58,932 nucleotides of DNA from CAZVAR01 sp964625225 (GTDB lineage: Bacteria > Pseudomonadota > Alphaproteobacteria > JAJUGE01), in NCBI GenBank assembly GCA_964625225.1, contig CAZVAR010000007.1, positions 1-58,932 on the forward strand. Direction: 5' to 3'. Position numbers and translations under genes: made by a program. Under the pieces are notes generated by a model. That model had not been told where the DNA came from. It worked only from the letters and a program-made list of their open reading frames with translations, and made no database searches. Of the stretch, positions 1-8,330 are shown in pieces (the first letter of the stretch is position 1; each line of letters begins with the position of its first letter).

Positions 1-381
1 CCGTTCTGCACCTGGCTGCTGATGGGCTATTTCAAGTCGATCCCCTACGAGCTGGAGGAATGCGCCCTGGTCGACGGCGCAACGCGGCTGCAGATCCTCT
101 GGAAGATCACGCTGCCGCTCGCGGTGCCGGGGCTGATCTCCGCGGGCATCTTCGCGTTCACCCTGTCCTGGAACGAGTTCATCTACGCGCTCGCCTTCAT
201 CTCGTCGGTCGAGAACAAGACCGTGCCGGTCGCGGTGCTGACCCAGCTCGTCGAGGGCGACGTCTACCACTGGGGCGCGCTGATGGCCGGGGCGCTGCTT
301 GGCTCGTTACCCGTCGCCGTGATCTACTCGTTCTTCGTGGAATACTACGTCTCCAGCCTGACCGGCGCGGTCAAGGAGTGA
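1..381 (+). CDS. ABC transporter permease, MalG-like (5' end outside window)
   Basis: This is the C-terminal 126 residues of an inner-membrane permease of a carbohydrate-type ABC importer. The reading frame is open from the first base, so the start lies upstream. The cytoplasmic EAA loop is visible (EECALVDGATRLQILWKITL, then PLAVPGL), which docks on the ATPase. It is followed by hydrophobic helices around ISAGIFAFTLSWNEFIYALAF and AGALLGSLPVAVIYSFFV. The end (SSLTGAVKE) is typical of the MalG/UgpE subfamily. The hydroxyacid dehydrogenase gene starts 5 bases after the stop, so both are probably co-transcribed. The substrate cannot be read from this fragment, and the partner permease, ATPase and binding protein are not in the window. 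Confidence 0.9.
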   Translation, partial: PFCTWLLMGYFKSIPYELEECALVDGATRLQILWKITLPLAVPGLISAGIFAFTLSWNEFIYALAFISSVENKTVPVAVLTQLVEGDVYHWGALMAGALLGSLPVAVIYSFFVEYYVSSLTGAVKE

Positions 382-386
382 TCCCG

Positions 387-1334
387 GTGACGAAGCCCGA
401 GCTCCTGGCGGTGGCAAGGCTGCCGGCCTTCCTGATGGACGACCTCGTGAAGGAGTACACAGTCCACGATCTGGCCGGCGCCGCCGATCCGGAGGCGCTG
501 CTGCGGGAGGTCGGCGACCGCGTCCGCGGCATTCTCGCCGGCGGCATGAAGGGCCCCGACGCAGCCCTGATCGGCCGGCTCCCGAAGCTGGAGATCATCG
601 CCTCCTACAGCGTCGGCTACGACGCGACCGATGTCGCCGCCGCGCACGCCCGCGGCGTCACCGTGACCCACACGCCCGATGTGCTGACCGACGACGTGGC
701 CGATCTCGCCATGGCGTTGATGCTGATGGTCACCCGCCGCATCGGCGAGGCCGAACGCTATGTCCGGGCCGGCCGATGGCCCGGCGGCCCGATGCCGCTC
801 GGCGTGAAGCTCGGCGGCAAGCGGCTCGGCATCGTCGGCCTCGGCCGCATCGGCACCGCCGTCGCGACGCGGGCGCGCGGCTTCGGCCTCGAGATCAGCT
901 ACAACGACATCGTTGTGAAGGCGGGCGCCCCCTATCCCTTCGTGCCGAACCTGCTCGACCTCGCCCGCGACAGCGACATCCTGCTCGTGTCCTGCATCGG
1001 TGGCCCGACCACGCGCAACCTCATCAACGACGCCGTCCTCGACGCGCTCGGCCCCCGGGGCTTCATCGTCAACGTCGCCCGCGGCAGCATCGTCGACGAG
1101 GATGCGCTGATCCGTGCCCTGCAGGAGCAGCGGATCGCCGGCGCCGGCCTCGACGTGTTCCGCAACGAGCCGCACGCCCCGGAGGCGCTGTTCGGCATGG
1201 AGAACGTCGTCGTGCTCCCGCACATCGCCAGTTCGACGGTGGAAACGCGCCGCGCCATGGCCGATCTCGTCCTCGCCAACCTCCGCGCCCATTTCGCCGG
1301 CCGCCCGGTACCGACGCCGGTGCCGCGGCAATAG
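387..1334 (+). CDS. D-isomer specific 2-hydroxyacid dehydrogenase (glyoxylate/hydroxypyruvate reductase-like)
   Basis: A 315-residue cytoplasmic NAD(P)-dependent enzyme reducing 2-oxo acids to D-2-hydroxy acids, or the reverse. The Rossmann motif GIVGLGRIGTAVA is followed by the catalytic set: Arg in NVARGSIVDE, Glu in DVFRNEP and His in LPHIASS. The sequence resembles glyoxylate/hydroxypyruvate reductases rather than formate dehydrogenases. The start is taken as GTG 387, just after the permease stop. An in-frame ATG at 435 would remove 16 residues but would also cut the first strand of the substrate domain. Linkage to a sugar-type ABC transporter suggests use of an imported sugar acid or of glyoxylate derived from it, but the substrate is inference. 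Confidence 0.9.
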   Translation: MTKPELLAVARLPAFLMDDLVKEYTVHDLAGAADPEALLREVGDRVRGILAGGMKGPDAALIGRLPKLEIIASYSVGYDATDVAAAHARGVTVTHTPDVLTDDVADLAMALMLMVTRRIGEAERYVRAGRWPGGPMPLGVKLGGKRLGIVGLGRIGTAVATRARGFGLEISYNDIVVKAGAPYPFVPNLLDLARDSDILLVSCIGGPTTRNLINDAVLDALGPRGFIVNVARGSIVDEDALIRALQEQRIAGAGLDVFRNEPHAPEALFGMENVVVLPHIASSTVETRRAMADLVLANLRAHFAGRPVPTPVPRQ

Positions 1335-1590
1335 GGTTCACCCCGTCGGCCCGGCGCGCGGCCGGCATGCGCCGGCCGGTCCCGCGCCGTCGCGGAACCG
1401 TGCGGAGCACGCAATCGATGGGGTCGGTGCTCCGCGACCGCCCCGGCCGCGAACATTGCCGTGCGCCGGGGTCGCCTGTACCTTTGCCCGGTCCGCCCCG
1501 ATCCGCTTCCGCCCGGAGCATCCCCGCTATGGACGCAGCGCCCGGCCTACGCTTCGAGCCCATGACCCGCAGCGACGCGCGGGCGGCGTG

Positions 1591-2364
1591 ATGTCCGCGA
1601 CCCTCGTCCGGATCTATCGCTACCCGGTCAAGGGGCTGTCGCCGGAGCCCCTGGAGACGGTCGCGCTGACGCCCGGCCGACCGATCCCGCACGACCGGCA
1701 GTTCGCGCTCGCGCGGCCGTCGGCGACCTTCGACGGCCCGCCGCACTGGATCCGGCGCAGCAATTTCTTCCAGCGCGCCAATGACGCCGTGCTGGCGGAA
1801 CTCGACGTGCGCTGCGATGCCGACACCGGCACGATCGAGCTGCGGCGCGGCGGGCGCGTCGTGGCCTCGGGCAATCTCCGCGATCCACGCGATCGGGCTG
1901 CGCTCGAATCCTTCTTCGCCGAGGTCACCGGCAGCGCAGCAGGGACGCCCCGCATCGTCGAGATCAGCGGCGGCTTTCCGGCCGGTGCCGACGGCCAGAG
2001 CTTTGCCGATACCAGTGCGCCCCACATCTCGATCATCAACCTCGCCACCGTGCGCGCCATCGGCGAACTGGTGGGTGCCGAGCTGCATCCGCTGCGGTTC
2101 CGCGCCAACCTCTATGTCGAGGCCGAGCCCTGGGCCGAGTTCGACTGGGTCGGCCGTCGAGCGGCGCTCGGCGGCGTCATGCTCGACGTCGTGCGCCGGA
2201 TCGAGCGCTGCGCCGCGACCAACGTCAATCCGGATACCGCCGAGCGCGACCAGAACCTGCCGCTCGCGCTGCGCCGCGCCTACGGCCACGCCGATTGCGG
2301 CGTCTACGCAATCGCGGCGAGCGCGGGCACGATCCGCGCCGGAGACCGGCTCATCCTGACTTGA
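1591..2364 (+). CDS. MOSC domain protein with N-terminal beta-barrel domain
   Basis: A 257-residue protein with the MOSC_N beta-barrel (about residues 3-100, beginning LVRIYRYPVKGLSPE) and a MOSC domain (about 105-255). The family handles sulfur bound to molybdenum cofactor; relatives include the mARC/YcbX proteins and the C-terminal domain of Moco sulfurase. The conserved cysteine sits in ERCAATNVNPDT. ATG 1591 matches the family N-terminus. It lies 15 bases upstream of the D-aminoacylase start, so the two are probably co-transcribed. A 256-bp gap separates it from the dehydrogenase upstream, where I see no gene. Whether it is a reductase or a sulfur carrier cannot be decided here. Confidence 0.88.
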   Translation: MSATLVRIYRYPVKGLSPEPLETVALTPGRPIPHDRQFALARPSATFDGPPHWIRRSNFFQRANDAVLAELDVRCDADTGTIELRRGGRVVASGNLRDPRDRAALESFFAEVTGSAAGTPRIVEISGGFPAGADGQSFADTSAPHISIINLATVRAIGELVGAELHPLRFRANLYVEAEPWAEFDWVGRRAALGGVMLDVVRRIERCAATNVNPDTAERDQNLPLALRRAYGHADCGVYAIAASAGTIRAGDRLILT

Positions 2365-2379
2365 ACCACGGAACCGACC

Positions 2380-3825
2380 ATGCCCCAGAGCTACGACCTG
2401 CTGATCCGCAACGGCCTCGTCGTCGACGGAACCGGTGCGCCGGCCGTGCGCGCCGACCTGGCCGTCTCCGGCGACCGGATCGCGGCGATCGGCGACTTGC
2501 GGAGCGCCCGCGGCGAGCAGGAGATTGACGCGGGCGGCCGCGCCGTGTCGCCCGGCTTCATCGACGTGCATACCCACGACGACAACGCCCTGCTCGCGAA
2601 CCCGGGGATGGACTGCAAGGTCAGCCAAGGCGTCACGACCGTGGTGGTCGGCAATTGCGGCATCAGCCTCGCCCCTTTCACCGCCACCCACCGCCCGCCG
2701 CCGCCGCTCGACCTGCTCGGCGACGAAAGCGCATACCGCTTCCCCACCTTCGCGGCGTTCCTGGACGCGGTCGACCGCCGGCCCGCCGCGACCAACGGCG
2801 TCTTTCTGTGCGGCCATCAGACGCTGCGGGTCGGGGCGATGGATTCGCTCGACCGCGCCGCCACGCCGGCCGAGATCGCGGCCATGCGCGAGCGTCTGGT
2901 CGAGGCGTTGCGGGCCGGTGCCGCGGGTCTCAGCACCGGACTGTTCTACCCGCCAGCCCGCCACGCCCCGACCGAGGAGGTGGTGGCGCTCGCGGAGGCC
3001 GTACGGCCGTTCGGCGGCCTCTATGCGACCCATCTCCGTAACGAGGGGCCGAAACTCGAAGAGTCGGTCGAGGAAGCGCTGACGATCGGCCGCAGCGCCG
3101 GCATTCCTGTCGTGCTGTCGCATCACAAGGCCTCCGGCGTCGCCAACCACGGCAAGGTGGTCAAGACCCTGGCGCGCATCGCCGAGGCCGCGCGCGAGCA
3201 GGCCGTCAGCCTCGACGTCTACCCCTATGCCGCCAGCTCGACCGTGCTGCTGCCGGAGCGCCTGGACGATTCGCGCAAGGTCCTCATCACCTGGTCCGAG
3301 TCCATGCCGGGCGCCGCCGGCCGCGACCTCGACGAGCTCGCCGCGGAGCACGGCATCGACAAGTACGAGATGGCCCGCCGCCTGCTCCCGGCCGGCGCCA
3401 TCTACTTCGCCATGTCCGAGGAGGACGTGCAGCGCGTGCTCAGGTACCCCGGCGCCATGATCGGCTCAGACGGCCTGCCGGGCGGCCCGATGCCGCACCC
3501 CCGCCTCTGGGGCACCTTCCCGCGCGTGCTCGGCCATTACAGCCGCGACCTCGGCCTGATGCCGCTCGAGGAGGCCGTTCGCCGCATGACCGGCCTCTCC
3601 GCCGAGAAGTTCGGCCTCGAGGACCGCGGCGTGATCCGCGAAGGCGCCTACGCCGACCTGGTGATCTTCGACCCCGCCACGGTGATCGACCGCGCCACCT
3701 TCGAACATCCGGAACAGCCCGCCGCCGGCATCGATGCGGTGTTCGTCAACGGCAAGCCGGTCTGGCGCGACGGCGCCGTCACCGGCGAGCGGCCCGGAAA
3801 GGTGCTGCGGCGCAGCGCGTTGTGA
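2380..3825 (+). CDS. N-acyl-D-amino-acid deacylase (D-aminoacylase family amidohydrolase)
   Basis: A 481-residue metal-dependent amidohydrolase. The start (YDLLIRNGLVVDGTG) and the first metal motif HTHDDNALL are diagnostic of D-aminoacylases. It also has GNCGIS, a His-containing ATHLRNEG segment, LSHHKASG, and the catalytic Asp in IGSDGLPGGPMPHPR. The C-terminal strands (GAYADLVIFDPATVIDRA) complete the composite beta-sandwich. The expected reaction is hydrolysis of N-acyl-D-amino acids to the D-amino acid and a carboxylate. Length is normal for the family. It follows the MOSC gene by 15 bases and converges on the racemase-like gene. Exact substrate preference is not readable. Confidence 0.9.
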   Translation: MPQSYDLLIRNGLVVDGTGAPAVRADLAVSGDRIAAIGDLRSARGEQEIDAGGRAVSPGFIDVHTHDDNALLANPGMDCKVSQGVTTVVVGNCGISLAPFTATHRPPPPLDLLGDESAYRFPTFAAFLDAVDRRPAATNGVFLCGHQTLRVGAMDSLDRAATPAEIAAMRERLVEALRAGAAGLSTGLFYPPARHAPTEEVVALAEAVRPFGGLYATHLRNEGPKLEESVEEALTIGRSAGIPVVLSHHKASGVANHGKVVKTLARIAEAAREQAVSLDVYPYAASSTVLLPERLDDSRKVLITWSESMPGAAGRDLDELAAEHGIDKYEMARRLLPAGAIYFAMSEEDVQRVLRYPGAMIGSDGLPGGPMPHPRLWGTFPRVLGHYSRDLGLMPLEEAVRRMTGLSAEKFGLEDRGVIREGAYADLVIFDPATVIDRATFEHPEQPAAGIDAVFVNGKPVWRDGAVTGERPGKVLRRSAL

Positions 3826-3864
3826 CGTCCCGGCAGCGGCCGGCTCTGGACGGCCCGCCTTCGG

Positions 3865-3887
3865 TTCCGCCGGACGGCACGGCGGAA
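3865..3887. terminator. possible bidirectional terminator hairpin
   Basis: An inverted repeat with 7-bp arms (TTCCGCC and GGCGGAA) and a 9-base loop lies 40 bases after the deacylase stop, in the 172-bp gap between convergent genes. There is no clear T-tract on either side, so it is only a candidate. Confidence 0.3.
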
Positions 3888-3997
3888 TAGCCGGGCGCGG
3901 TCGTTCAGGCTGGCCGCCCGGCCTCGGTGCCGGACGGAAGCGGATTCGGAGGCTGCCCTTGCACGTGCCCCGAAGGCGGCCGTACCCCAGCCGTACC

Positions 3998-4651
3998 CTA
4001 CCTCCCGAACATCTGCTTCAGCTTCAGCACCGCCATCTCGGGCGCGGTCAGCACCCGTTTGCCGCTCCGCTCGACGGCGAGATCCTTGGCCCGCCCCATC
4101 GAGAACTGGGCGAGCAGCACCGCGTCGCATTGCGGCATCGCTGCCACGGCGTCGGCGATCGCCGCATCGTGCCCCGCCGCATCGCCGCCGAGCAGCGCAT
4201 CGATCGCACCCTCGACGACCCGCTCTTCCACCTCGAACGTGAGCCCGTTCGCCTTCGCATATCGTGCGAGGTCGGCCGTCAGCAACGGTGCCGAATCCCG
4301 CGCGGTGGACAGCACGGCAAAGCGCCGCCCCATCGAGAACGCCGCTTCCACCAGCGCCTCGTAGGAGGTCAGCACGGGAACGCCGAGCCCCTGCCGCCCC
4401 TTCTCTACCGCCGCACCGAAGAACGAGCCCGTGAACAGGATCGCCTCCGCCCCGGTCGAGGCGCAGTAGCGCAGCAGCTCCGCGATCCGCCGGTCGATCT
4501 CCGATGGACCCGCGGTGCCGCGGCTGCGGTCGACATAAAGCGAGCTGTCGAACAGGTGGGTGGTCAACGCTTCCGGCCAGAGTGCAGCGAAGGCGGCATC
4601 GACCGGCGGCATCGAGTCCCGCAGTGCGTGGACGAGGCCGATACGGGGCAT
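3998..4651 (-). CDS. Asp/Glu racemase superfamily protein lacking the usual catalytic cysteines
   Basis: A 217-residue protein with the Asp/Glu/hydantoin racemase fold: the start MPRIGLVHALRDSMPP, a mid-protein GVPVLTSYEALVEAAFSMGRRFAVLSTA segment, and an AVLLAQFSMGRAKD segment followed by LTAPEMAVLKLKQMF. Family members normally have one catalytic Cys in each half. Here the equivalent positions read AILFTGSFFG and AVLLAQFSMG, with no cysteine in either. It may be a lyase, isomerase or binding protein of the superfamily rather than a two-cysteine racemase. The ATG has a strong GAGGAGGG ribosome site. The gene is 12 bases downstream of the Ldh2-type dehydrogenase at 4664, so it is probably the last gene of that minus-strand operon. 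Confidence 0.75.
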   Translation of the reverse strand: MPRIGLVHALRDSMPPVDAAFAALWPEALTTHLFDSSLYVDRSRGTAGPSEIDRRIAELLRYCASTGAEAILFTGSFFGAAVEKGRQGLGVPVLTSYEALVEAAFSMGRRFAVLSTARDSAPLLTADLARYAKANGLTFEVEERVVEGAIDALLGGDAAGHDAAIADAVAAMPQCDAVLLAQFSMGRAKDLAVERSGKRVLTAPEMAVLKLKQMFGR

Positions 4652-4663
4652 GAGGCCCTCCTC

Positions 4664-5743
4664 TCAGTTCGGCATCAGATAGGGCGCGCCGGCGGCCTCG
4701 GCGACCTCGCGCACCTCGCGGCAGAGTGCCTCCGTCACCGGGATGCCCGACACCGTCCGCTCGGCCCGCGCCGCATGCTCCGGGTCACCGGGCACCAGCA
4801 CCGGCTGCGCCGGGTCGGCGGGCGGGGTCGCATGCAGATAGTCGATCAGCTTGTCCAGATCCTCCTCGAACAGGCCCGTCCCACCTCGGAAGAAGGCCGG
4901 ATCGAGCGCCAGATAGAACTGCCCCGCATCGATGTAGCGGCCCCGTTCCCAGGTCTTCAGACTGCGCCCGGCGCTACCCGAGCCGCTCAGAACCGAGACC
5001 AGCGTTTCGATCATGGCGGCGAGCCCGTAGCCCTTGTGGCTGCCCAGCTGCCGCGTGCCGCCGAGCGGCGTCAGGCGCTTCGGCTCGACCGCGAGCGCGG
5101 CGTTCGGGTCGGTCTCCGGCCGGCCTTCCGCGTCCATCGCCCAGCCGACCGGAATCGGCTTGCCCTGCCACCGCGCGATGTCGATCTTGCCGACCGCCAC
5201 CGTCGTCGTCGCCATGTCCAGCGAGAAGGGCGGGTTGCGCTTCGCGGGAGCGGCAACGGCGATCGGGTTCGTCGCCATGCGCGAGACCCGGCCGAAGGTC
5301 GGCACCATCGAGAGCTGAGTCGCCCCGGTCATGGCGATCCCGATGAACCCCTTCTCGGCCGCCATCCCGGAGTAAATTCCGCAGGCGCCGATATGGTAGG
5401 AGTGCCGCACCGAAACCGCACCCACACCGGTCGCGTCGGCCATCGCGATCGCCCGCTCCATCGCAGCCTTGGAAGCGATGTGCCCCATACCGTTGTCGGC
5501 GTCGAGCAGCGCCAGCGACGGCAGTTCGCGCACGAAGCGGAGCTGCGGGTCGGGGTTGATCTTCCCTTGGCGGAAGTGCCGTTCGTAGAGCTTGATCTTG
5601 CCGACGCCGTGACTGTCGATGCCGCGCAGGTCGGACTCGACCATGAGCTCGACGATCGTCGGTACATGCTCCCGATTGAAGCCCCAGGCGAGAAAGATCT
5701 CGGCGAGCTGGCGCTTCAGGAGATCGGCGGAGACGGTAATCAT
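4664..5743 (-). CDS. Ldh2-family malate/L-lactate-type dehydrogenase, paralogue 1
   Basis: A 359-residue NAD(P)-dependent oxidoreductase of the Ldh_2 family (malate, L-lactate, ureidoglycolate, L-sulfolactate and delta1-piperideine-2-carboxylate enzymes). The active-site block reads VRHSYHIGACGIYS. The family signature LTPLGGTRQLGSHKGYGL is present near residue 230. The ATG at 5743 (MITVSADLLKRQ) is preferred over the ATG nine bases upstream, which directly abuts its AGAGG, and because the paralogues start at the equivalent residue. It is the first of three tandem paralogues on the minus strand. Which 2-hydroxy acid or imine is the substrate cannot be told from the sequence. Confidence 0.88.
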   Translation of the reverse strand: MITVSADLLKRQLAEIFLAWGFNREHVPTIVELMVESDLRGIDSHGVGKIKLYERHFRQGKINPDPQLRFVRELPSLALLDADNGMGHIASKAAMERAIAMADATGVGAVSVRHSYHIGACGIYSGMAAEKGFIGIAMTGATQLSMVPTFGRVSRMATNPIAVAAPAKRNPPFSLDMATTTVAVGKIDIARWQGKPIPVGWAMDAEGRPETDPNAALAVEPKRLTPLGGTRQLGSHKGYGLAAMIETLVSVLSGSGSAGRSLKTWERGRYIDAGQFYLALDPAFFRGGTGLFEEDLDKLIDYLHATPPADPAQPVLVPGDPEHAARAERTVSGIPVTEALCREVREVAEAAGAPYLMPN

Positions 5744-5822
5744 CCGGTTCATCCTCTATGGGGCGCGGACCGTCGGATCCGCCCCTTGGGCCGCGACACG
5801 GGAGATCGGCGCCGCAACGGCC

Positions 5823-6902
5823 CTACTCTCCCAGCACGAACGGGGCGTTGCACCCGCGCGCGACCTGCCGCACTTCCTCGAACAGCGTGTCCGTCATCGG
5901 GATCCCGCTCCGCAGCCGCTCTCGCCGCGCCGCATGCTCGGGGTCGCCGGCCACCAGCACCGGCTGCGCCGGATCGGCGGGCGGCGTCGCGTGCAGATAG
6001 TCGATCAGCCGGTCCATGTCCGCCGTGAACGCCCCCGGTTCGCCGCGGAAGAAGGCCGGATCGAGCGCAAGGAAGAAATGTCCGACGTTCAGATGCGACC
6101 CCGGCCTGCCGGTCCGCAGGTCGTGCGCGCCGACAAAGGACCCGCTCAGCACGCTCGCGAGAATGTCCACCATCACTGCGAGCCCGTAGCCCTTGTGGCT
6201 GCCCAGCTCCCGTGTGCCGCCGAGCGGCGTCAGCCGCTTCGGCGTCGCCGCCACCGCGGCGGCCGGATCCGTCTCCGGCCGCCCTTGGGCATCGACCGCC
6301 CAGCCGACCGGGATCGGCTTGCAGGCCCGCCGCGCGATCTGCAGCTTGCCCACTGCAACCGTGCTGGTCGCCATGTCGAGCGAGAAGGGATCCGATCGGC
6401 CCGCCGGCGCGGCGACGGCGATCGGGTTGGTGCTGAACATCGGCTCGCGCGCGAAGGTCGGCACGACCGAGCGCTGCGTCGTACCGGTCACGCAGAGGCC
6501 GATGAATCCCCGCTCCAGGGCCATGGTCGAATAGACGCCGGCCGCCCCGAAATGGTTGGAGTTGCGGACGCTCGCAAACCCGACGCCGCAGGCCTCGCAC
6601 TTCGCGATCGCCGCTTGCATCGCCATCCGCGCCGGCACGTGGCCGAGGCTGTGGCCCGCGTCGATCAGGACGAATGTCGGCCCCTCGCGCACGATCCGAA
6701 TGTCGGCGCGGACGTCGAGCTTTCCTTCCTTTCGGTAAACGTCGTACTGCGGCAGCATACCGATGCCGTGACTGTCGATGCCGCGCAGATCGGCCTCGAC
6801 CATGAGATCCACGGTCGTGGCGATGCGATCCTCCGGCATGCCCCAGGCGCGATAGACTTCGGCGATCTGCCGTTTCAGCACCTCGACGGCGACGGTGATC
6901 AT
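5823..6902 (-). CDS. Ldh2-family malate/L-lactate-type dehydrogenase, paralogue 2
   Basis: A 359-residue member of the same Ldh_2 family. The conserved blocks are VRNSNHFGAAGVYS (active-site His), SLDMATSTVAVGKLQIA, and LTPLGGTRELGSHKGYGL. The C-terminal stretch DRLIDYLHATPPADPAQPVLVAGDPEH is nearly the same as in its two neighbours. The start ATG (MITVAVEVLKRQ) at 6902 has a strong AAGGGGAAGG ribosome site. An upstream in-frame extension is possible but low in complexity and absent in paralogue 1. It is separated from its neighbours by 79 and 106 bases. Protein divergence outside the conserved blocks implies an old duplication with likely different substrates. Confidence 0.88.
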   Translation of the reverse strand: MITVAVEVLKRQIAEVYRAWGMPEDRIATTVDLMVEADLRGIDSHGIGMLPQYDVYRKEGKLDVRADIRIVREGPTFVLIDAGHSLGHVPARMAMQAAIAKCEACGVGFASVRNSNHFGAAGVYSTMALERGFIGLCVTGTTQRSVVPTFAREPMFSTNPIAVAAPAGRSDPFSLDMATSTVAVGKLQIARRACKPIPVGWAVDAQGRPETDPAAAVAATPKRLTPLGGTRELGSHKGYGLAVMVDILASVLSGSFVGAHDLRTGRPGSHLNVGHFFLALDPAFFRGEPGAFTADMDRLIDYLHATPPADPAQPVLVAGDPEHAARRERLRSGIPMTDTLFEEVRQVARGCNAPFVLGE

Positions 6903-7008
6903 GACCTTCCCCTTCCGGCGTGCGGACCCTCGGCTCCGCTCCTTGTCGGCGTCGCAGCGTGACGACGTGCGGCCTCGGAGAGCCAGGCCGCAACGGCACT
7001 CCCGGCGA

Positions 7009-8076
7009 TCATGCGCCAAGCAGGAACGGCGCGCCCGCGTTCGCGGCCACAGTCCGTATCTCCTCGTAGAGCGTGTCCGTCAGCGGGATGCCGGTCTTCG
7101 ACCGCTCCGCATGGGTCGCGTACTCGGGGTCGCCCGCGACCAGCACCGGCTGCGCCGGGTCGGCCGGCGGCGTCGCGCGCAGCATGTCGATCAGCCGGTC
7201 CATATCGTCGCGGAACTCTCCCTCGTCGCGCACGAGATCCGGATTGATCGCCAGGAAGAAGTGGCCGATGTCGTTGCGATCGCCCGGCTGGCCGGTCGCA
7301 GGGTCGAGCGCCGCCAGCCACGAGCCGCTCAGCGTCGAGCACAGGATCTCCACCATCGCCGCCAGCCCGTAGCCCTTGTGGCTGCCGAGCTCGCGCGTGC
7401 CGCCGAGCGGCGTCAGTCGCCGCAGCTCGAATGCCCGCTGCGAATCGGTCAGCGGCCGTCCGTCGGTATCCAGCGCCCAGCCCTCCGGAATCGGCCTGCC
7501 GGCCCGACGCGCGATGTTGACCTTGCCGAAGGCAACCGTCGTCGTCGCCATGTCGAGCCAGAAGGGATCGTTGTTCCGGGCCGGCGCGGCGAAGGAGATC
7601 GGATTGGTGCCCAGCCTCGCCTCGCGGCCGAAGGTGGGAACCAGGATCGGCGCGGCGTTTGTCATCGACATGCCGATCACACCGGCCCTTGCCGCCATCA
7701 GCGTGTAATAGCCGGCCGCTCCGAAATGGTTCGAATGCTGCACCGAGACGACGCCGATGCCCGTCTCCTTGGCCTTTGCGATCGCCATCTGCATCGCCAT
7801 CACCGAGGGCGGATGGCCGAGGCTGCGGTCGGCGTCGATCAGCGCCACCGAGGCGCGCTCGCGAACGACCCGGATCTCGGGGCGGACGTTGATCTTTCCC
7901 TCGCGCCACCATCGGTCATAGGTCGGCATCATGCCGACGCCGTGACTGTCGACTCCGGTCAGGTCGGTTTCGACCATGACCTGAACCGTGGTGTCGATGT
8001 GCTCCCGACCCATTCCCCAGGCCTCGAAGATCGCGGCGAGCTGGCGGCGCAGCACGTCCGCTGTCACGACCGTCAT
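7009..8076 (-). CDS. Ldh2-family malate/L-lactate-type dehydrogenase, paralogue 3
   Basis: A 355-residue third tandem Ldh_2 paralogue. Visible blocks are VQHSNHFGAAGYYT (active-site His), WLDMATTTVAFGKVNIA, and LTPLGGTRELGSHKGYGL. The ATG at 8076 (MTVVTADVLRRQ) has a GAGGGG ribosome site and aligns with the other two starts. An open frame extending upstream to 8310 translates into implausible sequence and crosses the TGGGG-box array, so it is rejected. This is the promoter-proximal gene of the minus-strand cluster (three dehydrogenases, then the racemase-like gene). It is divergent from the amidase genes across a 254-bp intergenic region. Confidence 0.88.
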   Translation of the reverse strand: MTVVTADVLRRQLAAIFEAWGMGREHIDTTVQVMVETDLTGVDSHGVGMMPTYDRWWREGKINVRPEIRVVRERASVALIDADRSLGHPPSVMAMQMAIAKAKETGIGVVSVQHSNHFGAAGYYTLMAARAGVIGMSMTNAAPILVPTFGREARLGTNPISFAAPARNNDPFWLDMATTTVAFGKVNIARRAGRPIPEGWALDTDGRPLTDSQRAFELRRLTPLGGTRELGSHKGYGLAAMVEILCSTLSGSWLAALDPATGQPGDRNDIGHFFLAINPDLVRDEGEFRDDMDRLIDMLRATPPADPAQPVLVAGDPEYATHAERSKTGIPLTDTLYEEIRTVAANAGAPFLLGA

Positions 8077-8283
8077 CGGCGGTATCCCCTCATTGGCGCT
8101 TCGTCGCTTACATCTTATGCAGACGCTGCGATCCGCTGCCACAGGTCTTCGCAGCGCCGTTCCGATCGATTTCTCCGAATCGACCACCATAGGACTTTGT
8201 TCTTGTATGCGGCTGCAGCTTCCGGTAGGATCATGTCGGACCGTTTCCGGAACCGATCGATGCCCGCCAGCGCCACACAGAGA

Positions 8284-8309
8284 CCCCCACAAACCCCCAT
8301 AAATCCCCA
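8284..8309. promoter_or_regulatory. three-box TGGGG array (MraZ-operator-like)
   Basis: On the plus strand three CCCCA boxes end at 8289, 8299 and 8309, spaced exactly 10 bp. On the minus strand they read TGGGG(A/G) plus four bases, three times. MraZ of E. coli is known to bind TGGGN direct repeats with 5-bp gaps, which gives the same 10-bp period. The array ends 21 bp before the first amidase ATG. The 16 bases TGGGGATTTATGGGGG recur in the larger array upstream of parE. The rest of the 8077-8330 gap shows no gene. Binding by MraZ is inference. Confidence 0.5.
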
Positions 8310-8330
8310 CCCGACCCGCAGGGTGCCGGC

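Noticed and set aside
1069..3351. 760-codon minus-strand frame opposite the MOSC and D-aminoacylase genes
   Set aside because: Composition typical of antisense frames in high-GC DNA; plus-strand genes have conserved motifs.
7009..8310. N-terminal extension of the third Ldh2 dehydrogenase up to 8310
   Set aside because: The extension encodes Cys/Arg-rich sequence, crosses the TGGGG array and is absent from the two paralogues. ATG 8076 has a good ribosome site.
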